Under the pieces are notes generated by a model. The model was not told the DNA's origin. It was given only the letters and a program-made list of their open reading frames with translations, and made no database searches. A program made the position numbers and the translations under genes. DNA of 64,000 nt from Sphingomonas sp. Leaf357 (GTDB taxonomy: Bacteria; Pseudomonadota; Alphaproteobacteria; Sphingomonadales; Sphingomonadaceae): the NCBI RefSeq assembly GCF_001423845.1, contig NZ_LMPM01000002.1:1-64000 (forward strand), written 5' to 3'. Below, one piece after another: positions 42,782 through 51,881 of the stretch. How positions within the stretch are numbered: the first letter of the stretch is position 1; each line of letters begins with the position of its first letter.

Positions 42782-44008
42782 ATGACCAACAAAACGGCCG
42801 CCGAGCCGATCATCCCCGCCGCCGATCTCGGCACGCAGGCGCAGAGCCTGTTCCATGTCAGCTACGCCTGGATGCACACGCACTGGCTGCAGATCATCAT
42901 CGCCGGCGCGATCGGCACCGGCATTTTCCTCGCGCTCCACGCCGGGCGCAAGCTCGGCGACCGCCTGTGCCGGGACAGCGCGAGTCCGGCGGGATGGGGC
43001 ACCGTGTTCGGCCGCGCGATCTCGCGCACCGGCAATTTCTTCATGCTGATGGTCGCGATCAAGCTGGTGGCGGGTTATGCCGGCGCGCCGGCGCAGGTCG
43101 CCACCACGATCACCTTCCTGTTCACCATCGCCGCCGTCTTCCAGGCGGCGATCTGGGCGCGCGAGATCATCCTCGGCGCGATCGAACATCGCACGATGTC
43201 GGAAAACTATTCCGGCGAGGCGCTGGGCAGCGCGATGGGCATCATCCGCCTGCTCGTTACCTTCGCCTTGTTCGCGATCGCGCTGATCGTCGTGCTCGAC
43301 AATCTCGGTGTGAACGTGACGGGCCTCGTCGCCGGGCTCGGCGTCGGCGGCATCGCGATCGGTCTCGCCGCCAAGGGCATCTTCGACGATCTGTTCGCCG
43401 CGCTGGCGATCATCTTCGACCGGCCGTTCCGGCGCGGCGACGCGATCACCTTCGGTTCGTCGGCCGGTTCGGTCGAAGCGATCGGCCTAAAATCGACCCG
43501 CATCCGCGCGACGAACGGCGAAGAGTTGATCATCGCCAACAAGAACCTGCTCGACAAAGAGATCATGAACAACACGCGGCGCAACTATCGCCGCATCAAG
43601 TTCACGCTCGGCCTCGTCCAGTGGACCCCGGTCGAGGTGATGGACCGCGTCCATGACATCCTGAAGGAGGAGATCGAACGCTGCGGCCTGAAGTTCGTAC
43701 GCGCGGGCTTCTTCCAGTTCGGCGCGAGCAGCTACGATTTCGACGTCGAGTTCGATTCGGAGAATGCCGCATTCCAGGATTTCTTCGATGCGCGCCACAC
43801 GGTCGGTCTGGCGATCATCCGCCGCTTCAACGCGGAAGGAATCGAGTTCGCCTATCCCACCCAGACCGCGTTTACCGCCGCGCCCGACGGCCGCATGATC
43901 CTGCCATATGAGAGCCACGCGCCGGCGCAGCCGGAAAGGCCCCGCAACGACGGGCCTCCGCCTGCCCCGCGCGAGAAGTCGACCGACCGCTCCGCGGTGG
44001 ACGGATGA
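42782..44008 (+). CDS. MscS-type mechanosensitive channel
   Basis: 408 residues. Several N-terminal helices lead to the pore-lining TM3 and beta-domain: GLGVGGIAIGLAAKGIFDDLFAALAIIFDRPFRRGDAITFG, the signature segment of the MscS core. The tail is soluble. It opens when membrane tension rises. It is probably co-transcribed with topoisomerase IB. Confidence 0.9.
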   Translation: MTNKTAAEPIIPAADLGTQAQSLFHVSYAWMHTHWLQIIIAGAIGTGIFLALHAGRKLGDRLCRDSASPAGWGTVFGRAISRTGNFFMLMVAIKLVAGYAGAPAQVATTITFLFTIAAVFQAAIWAREIILGAIEHRTMSENYSGEALGSAMGIIRLLVTFALFAIALIVVLDNLGVNVTGLVAGLGVGGIAIGLAAKGIFDDLFAALAIIFDRPFRRGDAITFGSSAGSVEAIGLKSTRIRATNGEELIIANKNLLDKEIMNNTRRNYRRIKFTLGLVQWTPVEVMDRVHDILKEEIERCGLKFVRAGFFQFGASSYDFDVEFDSENAAFQDFFDARHTVGLAIIRRFNAEGIEFAYPTQTAFTAAPDGRMILPYESHAPAQPERPRNDGPPPAPREKSTDRSAVDG

Positions 44009-44023
44009 TCTGAACGCCAGAAT

Positions 44024-44187
44024 TTTTCACGCTAAGGCGCGAAGACGCGAAGACGCGAAGAAATCGGTTCGCGAAGCCGCGAAGAATACGGAAACAAGGT
44101 CAGGCTGCACGAGGGACATTCGAGCTCTCGCGCGAGCGGACCACTCTTGCGCTTCGCGCCTTCGCGCCTTCACGCCTTCGCGTGAAA
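44024..44187. repeat. palindromic repeat, family D (GCGAAGAC units)
   Basis: The left arm (44024-44063) has tandem GAAGACGC units, and the right arm (44147-44187) has complementary GCGCCTTC units; both ends carry TTTCACGC and GCGTGAAA. It fills part of the 374-base gap before the MaoC gene; the rest has no recognisable feature. Related copies lie at 50477 and 62511. Confidence 0.75.
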
Positions 44188-44382
44188 CCCACTTCCTCCT
44201 TTGTGTCCTCTGCAGCACCACGCAATAATTTTTCCGCGATTCCCGGAACTTTTTGAATGTCGGGTTCGCTATCCTCCCCCTACGGAAAGCGTCCACTTCC
44301 AGCATCGGGTCGGTTGCAGGCTTGCGTCGCGCCGGCCGTGGTGCCATTTGCGCAGCGCAACATCTTTTCGAGGAAGCGCACC

Positions 44383-44841
44383 GTGACGACGATCACCGCA
44401 CAGGAAATGGCCGGCCGCATCGGCAAGGAAAGCGTCTCCGAATGGGTCGAAGTGAGCCAGGAGATGATCGACAAGTTCGCCGAGGCGACCGGCGATCACC
44501 AGTTCATCCACGTCAATCCGGCAATGGCCGCGATGACCCCGTTTGGCGGCACGATCGCGCACGGTTTCCTCACGCTCTCGCTGATGCCGCTATTGTCGTC
44601 CAAGATCATCGATCCGGTGACGATCGATGGCGTCAAGATGGGCGTGAATTACGGCGGCAACAAAGTTCGCTTCCTCACCCCGGTCCGCTCGGGCAGCAAG
44701 GTTCGCGGCCGTTTCAAGCTGCTGTCGTTCGACGAGAAGAAGCCCGGCCAGTGGCAGCAGACCAACGAATTCTCGGTCGAGATCGAAGGTGCCGAAAAGC
44801 CCGCGATGATCGCCGAATGGATCAGCCAGATTTTCGTCTGA
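44383..44841 (+). CDS. MaoC-family (R)-specific enoyl-CoA hydratase
   Basis: 152 residues from a GTG at 44383 with AGGAAG upstream. The hydratase-2 motif FAEATGDHQFIHVNPAMAA carries the catalytic Asp and His. These enzymes hydrate trans-2-enoyl-CoA to (R)-3-hydroxyacyl-CoA, a PHA or beta-oxidation step. The thiolase gene follows on the same strand after a repeat, and a PHA depolymerase is nearby, so a role in fatty acid/PHA metabolism is likely. Confidence 0.88.
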   Translation: MTTITAQEMAGRIGKESVSEWVEVSQEMIDKFAEATGDHQFIHVNPAMAAMTPFGGTIAHGFLTLSLMPLLSSKIIDPVTIDGVKMGVNYGGNKVRFLTPVRSGSKVRGRFKLLSFDEKKPGQWQQTNEFSVEIEGAEKPAMIAEWISQIFV

Positions 44842-44849
44842 GCTTATTA

Positions 44850-44955
44850 AAGCCCCTCCCCTTCAGGGGAGGGGTCGGGGTGGGGCCGTGCCGCAAGTAA
44901 TTACGGTCGGCCGCATCCCACTCCCCCACCCCAGCCCTCCCCTGAAGGGGAGGGA
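44850..44955. repeat. palindromic repeat, family E, copy 1
   Basis: CCCCTCCCCTTCAGGGGAGG and its inverted copy at 44920-44955 (CCCACCCC AGCCCTCCCCTGAAGGGGAG, in parts) enclose a short spacer. Between MaoC and thiolase it could stabilise or attenuate the transcript. The same family is found inside rnr at 53836 and, shortened, at 51839. Confidence 0.75.
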
Positions 44956-44973
44956 GTAGTAAGGAAGTTCTCC

Positions 44974-46152
44974 ATGCGTTCAGCCGTCATCGTCTCCACC
45001 GCCCGCACCCCGATCGGCCGTGCCTATCGCGGCGCGTTCAACAACACGCCCTCCCCGACGCTGGCGTCGCACGCGATCAAGGCCGCCGTCGAGCGCGCCG
45101 GGATCGAGGGTGGCGAAGTCGACGACGTCGTGTTCGGCTGCGCGCTGCAACAGGGCCATCAGGCCGGCAACATCGCGCGCACCTCGCTGCTGCGCGCCGG
45201 CCTGCCGGTCACGGTCAGCGGCATGTCGGTCGATCGGCAGTGCGCATCGGGCCTGATGGCGATCGCCACCGCCGCCAAGCAGATCGTCACCGACAATATG
45301 GACATCACCATCGGTGGCGGCGTGGAGAGCATCAGCCTCGTCCAGACCCCGCAGATGCGCGTCGCGCCCGATCCCGAGCTGATCGCGATGCACCGCGACG
45401 TCTACATGCCGATGTTGCAGACCGCCGAAGTCGTCGCCAAGCGCTACAATATCAGCCGCGACGTGATGGACGAATATGCGCTCCAGTCGCAGCAGCGCAC
45501 CGCCGCCGCCCAGGCCGCCGGCTATTACGACAAGGAGATCGTGCCGGTCACCGCCAATATGGCGATCGTCGACAAGGAGACGAAGGCGGTCTCCTACAAG
45601 GAGGTTACCCTCGCCAAGGACGAAGGCAATCGCGCCGACACCACGCTGGAAGGCCTGAAGTCGCTCAAGCCCGTGATGGGCCCGGACTTCACGATCACCG
45701 CCGGCAATGCCAGCCAGCTGTCGGACGGGTCGTCGGCCAGCGTGCTGATGGAGGAGTCGGTCGCCTCGAAGCGTGGCCTGCAGCCGCTCGGCCGCTATAT
45801 CGGCATGGCTGTCGGCGGCACCGAGCCGGACGAGATGGGCATCGGCCCGGTCGTCGCGATCCCGCTGCTGCTGAAGCGTTTCGGTCTCAAGATGGACGAT
45901 ATCGGCCTGTGGGAACTCAACGAGGCGTTCGCCGTGCAGGTCCTGTATTGCCGCGACAAGCTCGGTATCCCGGACGAGCTGCTCAACGTCTCGGGCGGCG
46001 CGATCTCGATCGGCCACCCTTACGGCATGACCGGCGCGCGCGCGACCGGCCACGCGCTGATCGAAGGCAAGCGTCGCGGCGCGAAGCATGTCGTCGTCAC
46101 GATGTGCGTGGGCGGCGGCATGGGTGCGGCCGGTCTGTTCGAGGTGCTGTGA
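44974..46152 (+). CDS. acetyl-CoA C-acyltransferase (thiolase)
   Basis: 392 residues. The acylated Cys is in [12 protein letters not shown], the His in [13 protein letters not shown], and the second Cys in [15 protein letters not shown]. It cleaves or condenses 3-ketoacyl-CoA. A start with AGGAAG upstream follows the E repeat. With MaoC it makes a short acyl-CoA cluster. It is a 3-ketoacyl-CoA thiolase by motif; specificity is unknown. Confidence 0.93.
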   Translation: MRSAVIVSTARTPIGRAYRGAFNNTPSPTLASHAIKAAVERAGIEGGEVDDVVFGCALQQGHQAGNIARTSLLRAGLPVTVSGMSVDRQCASGLMAIATAAKQIVTDNMDITIGGGVESISLVQTPQMRVAPDPELIAMHRDVYMPMLQTAEVVAKRYNISRDVMDEYALQSQQRTAAAQAAGYYDKEIVPVTANMAIVDKETKAVSYKEVTLAKDEGNRADTTLEGLKSLKPVMGPDFTITAGNASQLSDGSSASVLMEESVASKRGLQPLGRYIGMAVGGTEPDEMGIGPVVAIPLLLKRFGLKMDDIGLWELNEAFAVQVLYCRDKLGIPDELLNVSGGAISIGHPYGMTGARATGHALIEGKRRGAKHVVVTMCVGGGMGAAGLFEVL

Positions 46153-46219
46153 GGCATTCTTGAAATTTAACCCCGATACGATATGTATTGGGTAGGCGAT
46201 GTCATAGGCGCCTTTCTGT

Positions 46220-46249
46220 GAGCCCCGGTTGTGTCAGCGACCGGGGCTC
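46220..46249. terminator. hairpin after the thiolase gene
   Basis: GAGCCCCGGT and ACCGGGGCTC form a perfect 10-bp stem with a ten-base loop. The T-rich tail (AAATGTTT) is weak, so it may be a terminator or a stabilising end of the minus-strand peptide transcript. Confidence 0.5.
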
Positions 46250-46311
46250 AAATGTTTCTGCGGCACCGACGTTTGGGGCGCAGCTGTCAGACCGCGCCCC
46301 GCCCGTGTGCC

Positions 46312-46404
46312 TCAATCCTTGCGCGACACTTCGATGATCTTCACGACCAGGGTCGCGAAGGCAAAGAGTACGCCCAGGATCAGGCACAGATCGGCAACCG
46401 TCAT
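46312..46404 (-). CDS. 30-residue membrane peptide
   Basis: MTVADLCLILGVLFAFATLV, then VKIIEVSRKD: one membrane helix with a charged C-terminus, preceded by AAAGGATGACC as a ribosome-binding site. The size and layout resemble holin-like or type I toxin peptides, for example those of the Hol-Tox group. No antisense RNA can be proved. It is missed by ordinary gene callers because of its length. Confidence 0.5.
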   Translation of the reverse strand: MTVADLCLILGVLFAFATLVVKIIEVSRKD

Positions 46405-46537
46405 AGGTCATCCTTTCTGTTTGGCGGCAGGAACGCCGCCGCCCTCTTTTCTGCCGAGCGAACTGCGCTCGCGCAACTGGACGGAAACCCTTTGCCTCCG
46501 GCGCGTTACCCTCCCGAACCGATCGAGGAGCATGACG

Positions 46538-47014
46538 ATGGCCGACACGAAAGAGATCAAGCAGACCCTGTGGGACAAGATGTCCGCCAGCCCGTTCGTC
46601 ATGGTCGGCCTGACCGATGGCCAGCATAGCGAGCCGCTGACCGCACAGCTCGACAAGGATCAGGTCGACACGTTGTTCTTCTTCATCGGCAAGGACAATC
46701 GCCTCGCCGGCGGCGGCGATGCGATGGCGCAGTTCGTGTCGAAGGGCCACGATTTCTTCGCCTGCCTCAGCGGCACGGCGCGCATCGACAATGATTTCGC
46801 GATGGTCGATAAGCTCTGGAACAAGCAGGTCGAGGCCTGGTTTCCGGGCGGCAAGGACGATCCCAACCTCGCGCTGCTGCGCTTTGACATCGCCAGCGCG
46901 GAATTGTGGGAGGCCGACGTGTCGCTCACCGGCAAGCTGAAGATGCTGTTCGGTGGCACGATCAAGCCGAGCGAGGCGGGCAGCCACGCCAAGGTCGATA
47001 CGACCGCGACGTAA
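46538..47014 (+). CDS. FMN-binding general stress protein (pyridoxamine oxidase-like)
   Basis: 158 residues from the ATG at 46538; GAGGAG lies seven bases before it, and an ATG six bases upstream is too close. The split-barrel features are DTLFFFIGKDNRLAG, HDFFACLSGTARIDNDFAMV and LWNKQVEAWFPGGKDDPNLALLRF. This is the COG3871/PF16242 group, thought to bind FMN or related cofactors. Function is unknown. Confidence 0.85.
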   Translation: MADTKEIKQTLWDKMSASPFVMVGLTDGQHSEPLTAQLDKDQVDTLFFFIGKDNRLAGGGDAMAQFVSKGHDFFACLSGTARIDNDFAMVDKLWNKQVEAWFPGGKDDPNLALLRFDIASAELWEADVSLTGKLKMLFGGTIKPSEAGSHAKVDTTAT

Positions 47015-47043
47015 CCGCCCCCAATAACAACCCCAAACACAAG

Positions 47044-47128
47044 TACGTCACACCAGCGCAGGCTGGGGTCTCAAGCGTCGGGCGTCACGCCCACCCCGCG
47101 GAGACCCCAGCCTGCGCTGGGGTGACGA
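47044..47128. repeat. palindromic repeat, family A variant (GCGCAGGC core)
   Basis: Arms CCAGCGCAGGCTGGGGTCTC and its exact complement 47101-47120 enclose a short spacer; outer ends GTCAC match with few changes. It lies between convergent genes and could end both transcripts. Confidence 0.75.
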
Positions 47129-47199
47129 CGTTTCCGGAGGTCACGACCTTCGAACGGGGAGCGGCCTCGCACTCAGGCGGCGAGCATACCCCCCACCCT

Positions 47200-48447
47200 T
47201 CAGGCAGCGTTATCCGCCATCCACTTGACCACCACTGGCGCGATCTTGTCGCGCCAGCGGCTGCCATTGAAGATGCCGTAATGGCCGGCCCCTTCGGCCA
47301 TGTAATATTTCTTCTTCGCCGCCGGCAGCTTGGTGGCGATGGTAAGCGCCGCCTTGGTCTGGCCGAGACCCGAGATATCGTCCTTCTCGCCCTCGATCGC
47401 GAGGATGCCGATATCGGTGATCGCCGCCGGATCGACCGTGCGGCCGCGATGCTGCATCGTGCCCTTCGGCAGCGCATGATTCTGGAACACCACGTCGATC
47501 GTCTGCAGGTAGAACTCCGCCGTCATGTCGCAGACCGAGCGATATTCCTCGTAGAAATCCTTCGACAGATCGGCGCTGTCCTCGTCGCCCTGCACGAGGT
47601 GTTTGAACATCTCGTAATGCGACATCATGTGGTTGCCGAGATTCATCGACATGAAACCGGCCAGTTGCAGGAAGCCGGGATAGACCCGACGTCCGGCCCC
47701 CGGATAGGTCGCCGGGATCGTCGCGATCACGTTCTGCGAGAACCAGGAATGCGGCCGCTCGGTCGCCAGCGTGTTGACGGCGGTCGGCGCCTCGCGCGTA
47801 TCCACCGGCCCGCCCATCATCGTCAGCGTCGCGGGGCGATGCGGATGCTTGTCCGCGCTCATCACGCAGGCGGCGGCGTAGCACGGCACCGACGGCTGGC
47901 AGACCGCCAGCATATGCGGGCGCTTGCCCTTCGCATCGCCGTCGCCGCCCTTGCCGATCGTGTCGAGGAACTCGATCACGTAATCGACATAATCGTCCAG
48001 GTCGAACGTCCCGTCCGACAGCGGCACCTGCTTCGCATCGCGCCAGTCGGTGATGTACACGTCCGCCACCGGCAGCATCCGCTCGACCGTCCCACGCAGC
48101 AGCGTCGCGTAATGGCCGGACATCGGCGCCACGATCAGCAGCTTCGGCCCGCCGGTCATGCCCTTACGCTTGAACCGCTTCAGTTGACCGAAAGGCTTGC
48201 GCAGCACGATCTCCTCCTCGACCGCGACCTCCTTGCCGTCGATGATCGTGCGGTTCAGCCCGAACGCCGGCTTGCCGCGCGGCGCGGCCGCATGCGCGAA
48301 CACCTCCAGCGCGGAGGCCAGCACCGTTCCGCCGCCGAGATAAGAGAGCGGATTGGCCGGATTGCTCAGCCACCCCGCGCTGAAATCGGCCATGGCGCTG
48401 GCACCGGCCAGCATGGATTTCTGCATTTCGTAGGCGTTATACAGCAT
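47200..48447 (-). CDS. phaZ: intracellular polyhydroxyalkanoate depolymerase
   Basis: 415 residues from the ATG at 48447 (MLYNAYEMQKSML). The nucleophile is a Cys in LAVCQPSVPCYAA, as in the Ralstonia PhaZ group, not the usual lipase Ser. The catalytic Asp and His are plausibly in IEGEKDDISG and GAGHYGIF. It breaks down stored PHA granules. The nearby MaoC and thiolase genes belong to the same metabolism. Confidence 0.92.
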   Translation of the reverse strand: MLYNAYEMQKSMLAGASAMADFSAGWLSNPANPLSYLGGGTVLASALEVFAHAAAPRGKPAFGLNRTIIDGKEVAVEEEIVLRKPFGQLKRFKRKGMTGGPKLLIVAPMSGHYATLLRGTVERMLPVADVYITDWRDAKQVPLSDGTFDLDDYVDYVIEFLDTIGKGGDGDAKGKRPHMLAVCQPSVPCYAAACVMSADKHPHRPATLTMMGGPVDTREAPTAVNTLATERPHSWFSQNVIATIPATYPGAGRRVYPGFLQLAGFMSMNLGNHMMSHYEMFKHLVQGDEDSADLSKDFYEEYRSVCDMTAEFYLQTIDVVFQNHALPKGTMQHRGRTVDPAAITDIGILAIEGEKDDISGLGQTKAALTIATKLPAAKKKYYMAEGAGHYGIFNGSRWRDKIAPVVVKWMADNAA

Positions 48448-48593
48448 TGCATACCCAAACTTTGAAATTCGATCTTCTCGCACGTGCAGCAATACGCCTA
48501 ACGGGCAAAGGTTACAATGACACAAAGGAGCAACACACCATGCGCTCCATGGCCCGTTGAGGGACCGCCCCCACCCTGCTAGCGCTGCGCGCG

Positions 48594-50399
48594 ATGTCCG
48601 ACATGCCCCCGATCCCGACTCCGCCAGCCTCGGCTCCGGCGGACCCCGCGCCGAAACGCCGTCTCGGCGATCTCGCGATGGTGTGGCGGCACGCGCGCCG
48701 ATATCCGCGCCAGATCGCCACCGCCGGGCTCGCGTTGATCTTCACCTCGGCGGCGACGATCGGCATACCCTACGGCTTCAAGCGCGTGATCGATCGCGGC
48801 TTCGGCCCCGGCCAGGACGGGTCGGTCGATTCCTCGTTCCATTATCTGCTGATGATCGTCGTCGTCCTCGCGCTGGCGACGGCAGTGCGCTTCTATTACG
48901 TGTCGTGGCTGGGCGAGCGCGTCGTCGCGGACATCCGCACCTCGGTACAGGCGCACCTGCTGACGCTGACGCCGCGCTTCTTCGAGGAGAACCGCCCGTC
49001 GGAGATCGCATCGCGCCTCACCTCCGATACCACACTGATCGAACAGGTCGTCGGCACCACCGTCTCGGTCGCGCTGCGCAACAGCTTCACCGGCGTCGGC
49101 GGGCTGATCTACCTGTTTGCGATCTCGCCCAAGCTCGCCGGCATGCTGATGCTCGGCATCCCGGTCATCATCCTGCCGATGGCCCTGCTCGGCCGCCGCG
49201 TGCGCAACCAGTCGCGTCAGTCGCAGGACCGCGTCGCCGATGTCGGATCGATCGCGGTCGAGACGCTGGGCGCGATGAAGATCGTCCAGGCGTTCGGGCA
49301 GGAAAGTCGCGAGGCCAAGCGCTTCTCCGATGCGGTCGCCGCCACCTTCTCCGCCGCCCGCCGCCGCATCGCGCTGCGTGCCGTCATGACCGCGATCGTC
49401 ATCGGCCTGATCTTCGGGTCGATAACGCTCGTATTGTGGGAAGGCGCGGTGGACGTCGCGGCGGGCCGGATTAGCGGCGGATCGATCGCCGCCTTCGTGC
49501 TCACCGGCGGGATCGTGGCCGGCGCATTCGGCGCGCTGACGGAAGTGTATGGCGACCTGCTGCGCGGCGCCGGTGCCGCCAGCCGCCTGGCGCAATTGCT
49601 CGCCGAACGGCCCGAGATCGCGCCGCCCGCGCATCCCGTCGCCATGCCCGATCCGCCACGCGGCAGCCTCACCTTCGATCATGTCGAATTCCTTTATCCC
49701 ACGCGGCTCGACATGCCGGCGCTGCACGATTTCTCGCTCGACATCGCGCCGGGCGAGACGGTCGCGGTCGTCGGGCCCTCGGGTGCTGGCAAGACGACAC
49801 TGTTCCAGCTGATCCAGCGGTTCTACGATCCCGCTGACGGCGAGATCCGCCTCGACGGCGTGGCGTTGCGCGATGCCGATCCGGCGGAGATCCGCCGCCG
49901 CATCGCGATGGTGCCGCAGGAGACCGTGATCTTCGGTGCCTCGGCGCGCGACAATCTGCGCTACGGCAAATGGGAGGCGGGCGACGACGAACTCTGGGCC
50001 GCCGCCGAGGCCGCCAACGCCGCCGAATTCCTGCGCAAACTGCCCGACGGCCTGGATACCTTCCTCGGCGAAGGCGGCGCACGCCTGTCCGGCGGCCAGC
50101 GCCAGCGCGTCGCCATCGCCCGCGCTCTGCTCCGCGATGCGCCGATCCTGCTGCTCGACGAAGCGACCAGCGCGCTCGACGCGGAGAGCGAACGCCTCGT
50201 GCAACAGGCGCTCGAACGGCTGATGTCGACCCGCACCACGATCGTCATCGCCCACCGCCTCGCCACCGTCCGCGCGGCGCAGCGCATCATCGTGATGAGC
50301 GACGGCCGCATCGTCGAAAGCGGCAATCATGCCAATCTGATCGGCCAGAACGGCCTCTACGCCCGTCTCGCCAGCCTGCAGTTCAACGAAGCCGCCTGA
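48594..50399 (+). CDS. ABC exporter, half-size transporter with fused ATPase
   Basis: 601 residues: six membrane helices in the first 330 residues, then the ATPase with Walker A GPSGAGKTT, Q-loop PQETVIF, signature LSGGQRQR, Walker B ILLLDEATSALD and switch His IAHRL. It works as a dimer, of the MsbA/multidrug type; the substrate is unknown. A proline-rich N-terminal tail of about 20 residues precedes helix 1. The start is the ATG at 48594. Confidence 0.93.
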   Translation: MSDMPPIPTPPASAPADPAPKRRLGDLAMVWRHARRYPRQIATAGLALIFTSAATIGIPYGFKRVIDRGFGPGQDGSVDSSFHYLLMIVVVLALATAVRFYYVSWLGERVVADIRTSVQAHLLTLTPRFFEENRPSEIASRLTSDTTLIEQVVGTTVSVALRNSFTGVGGLIYLFAISPKLAGMLMLGIPVIILPMALLGRRVRNQSRQSQDRVADVGSIAVETLGAMKIVQAFGQESREAKRFSDAVAATFSAARRRIALRAVMTAIVIGLIFGSITLVLWEGAVDVAAGRISGGSIAAFVLTGGIVAGAFGALTEVYGDLLRGAGAASRLAQLLAERPEIAPPAHPVAMPDPPRGSLTFDHVEFLYPTRLDMPALHDFSLDIAPGETVAVVGPSGAGKTTLFQLIQRFYDPADGEIRLDGVALRDADPAEIRRRIAMVPQETVIFGASARDNLRYGKWEAGDDELWAAAEAANAAEFLRKLPDGLDTFLGEGGARLSGGQRQRVAIARALLRDAPILLLDEATSALDAESERLVQQALERLMSTRTTIVIAHRLATVRAAQRIIVMSDGRIVESGNHANLIGQNGLYARLASLQFNEAA

Positions 50400-50415
50400 C
50401 CTCCCCACCGCCCCA

Positions 50416-50444
50416 CGTCATCCCCGCGAAGGCGGGGATCCCGC
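50416..50444. repeat. short hairpin, family A relative
   Basis: GTCATCCCCGCGAAGGCGGG and flanking bases form a single hairpin, a half element of the MITE/palindrome families. It lies just after the ABC exporter stop. Confidence 0.6.
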
Positions 50445-50476
50445 TTCTTCCCAACGCGGAGCAATCAAGAGGATTT

Positions 50477-50578
50477 GACTCGCACGAAGACACGAAGACG
50501 CAAAAAGGAGATCTGCGGTTAGCCCTCTTTTTTCTCTCTCCTCTTCGTGTCTTCGTGTCTTCGTGTCTTCGTGCGAGT
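50477..50578. repeat. palindromic repeat, family D
   Basis: GACTCGCACGAAGACACGAA and its complement made of TCTTCGTG units ending GTGCGAGTC form a long stem with a short central gap. It is related to 44024 and 62511. Confidence 0.75.
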
Positions 50579-50672
50579 CCCCCTTCTTCTTCGAAAGCCT
50601 GCGGCGGCAGACACCGATCCCGCTTTCGCAGGACAAACGGAGGGCGTAGGATCGCCCGACAGGAGAGAGACC

Positions 50673-51830
50673 ATGGCAAAAGACTTCGACATCATCGTCT
50701 ACGGCGCCACCGGCTTCACCGGCCGCCTCGTCGCCGAATATCTCCTCGCCCGGAATGCCCCGCGCTGGGCGATGGCCGGTCGCTCGCTGACCAAGTTGCA
50801 GGAGGTGCGCGACGAGATCGGCGCGCCGGCCGACACGCCGCTGATCGTCGCCAACAGCGACGACCCCGCCTCCCTGAAGACGATGTGCGAGCGCACCGCC
50901 GTCGTCCTCACCACCGTCGGCCCCTACCAGCTGTACGGCAACGATCTCGTTGCCGCCTGCGCCGAAACCGGCACCGCCTATGTCGATCTGTGCGGCGAGC
51001 CGGCCTGGATGCGGCACATGATCGACGCGCACCACGAGACCGCCAGGCGCACCGGCGCGCGGATCGTGTTCAGCTGCGGCTTCGATTCCATCCCGTTCGA
51101 CCTCGGCGTGCTGACGCTGCAGGAGGCGGCCAAAGCCAAGTTCGGCCACCCCGCCCCGCGCGTGAAGGGCCGCGTGCGCAAGATGCGGGGCACCTTTTCC
51201 GGCGGCACCGCGGCCAGCCTGAAGGCGACGCTCGCCGCCGCCGCGCGCGAACCGAGCATCCTCGGCCTGCTGATCAACCCGTTCGCGCTCACCCCCGGCT
51301 TCGACGGGCCGAGCCAGCCCAAGGGCATGCTGCCCGAATATGATAGCACGATCGGGGCCTGGGTCGCGCCGTTCATCATGGCACCGATCAACACCAAGAA
51401 CGTCCACCGCACCAACTTCCTGCTCGGGCAGGCGTACGGCAGCGACTTCGTCTATGACGAGATGATGGTCGCCCCCGGTCTCGGCGACATGGGCAAGGCC
51501 GCCGCCGAAGCGATCGCCCGGATCAATCCGATGGCGAGCGACAAAGGCCCGAAGCCCGGCGAAGGCCCCTCGAAGGAGGAACGCGACAACGGCTTCTACG
51601 ACCTGCTGTTCATCGGCGAGATGCCCGGCGGCGAGCGCATCGACGCCGTCGTGACCGGCGACCGCGACCCGGGCTATGGCTCGACCAGCAAGATGATCGC
51701 CGAGGCGGCTTTGTGTCTGGTCAACGACGTAGAGGGCGACGGCGGCATCTGGACCCCCGGGGCGCTGATGGGCGTGCCGTTGCGCAAACGCCTGATCGAG
51801 CATGCCGGGCTGACGTTCACCGCCGCCTGA
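50673..51830 (+). CDS. saccharopine dehydrogenase-like/trans-acting enoyl reductase
   Basis: 385 residues from the ATG at 50673 with AGGAGAG upstream. The Rossmann nucleotide site is IIVYGATGFTGRLVAEYLL, followed by the family stretches VGPYQLYGNDLVAACAETGTAYVDLCGEPAWM and FSCGFDSIPFDLG. These resemble the mycobacterial trans-acting enoyl reductase and saccharopine-dehydrogenase-like proteins that act on lipids. The exact reaction is unknown. Confidence 0.85.
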   Translation: MAKDFDIIVYGATGFTGRLVAEYLLARNAPRWAMAGRSLTKLQEVRDEIGAPADTPLIVANSDDPASLKTMCERTAVVLTTVGPYQLYGNDLVAACAETGTAYVDLCGEPAWMRHMIDAHHETARRTGARIVFSCGFDSIPFDLGVLTLQEAAKAKFGHPAPRVKGRVRKMRGTFSGGTAASLKATLAAAAREPSILGLLINPFALTPGFDGPSQPKGMLPEYDSTIGAWVAPFIMAPINTKNVHRTNFLLGQAYGSDFVYDEMMVAPGLGDMGKAAAEAIARINPMASDKGPKPGEGPSKEERDNGFYDLLFIGEMPGGERIDAVVTGDRDPGYGSTSKMIAEAALCLVNDVEGDGGIWTPGALMGVPLRKRLIEHAGLTFTAA

Positions 51831-51838
51831 AAAACTTG

Positions 51839-51864
51839 AGCCCCTCCCCTTCAGGGAAGGGGCT
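51839..51864. repeat. short hairpin, family E fragment
   Basis: AGCCCCTCCCCTTCAGGGAA then GGGGCT forms a compact hairpin just after the enoyl reductase stop and before the convergent DUF5694 gene. It probably terminates both transcripts. Confidence 0.6.
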
Positions 51865-51881
51865 TAGAAAAGGCCGCCCCT

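Noticed and set aside
44024..44187. Repeat cluster considered as a small CRISPR array
   Set aside because: The units are about eight bases with no unique spacers, the arms are inverted and there are no cas genes.
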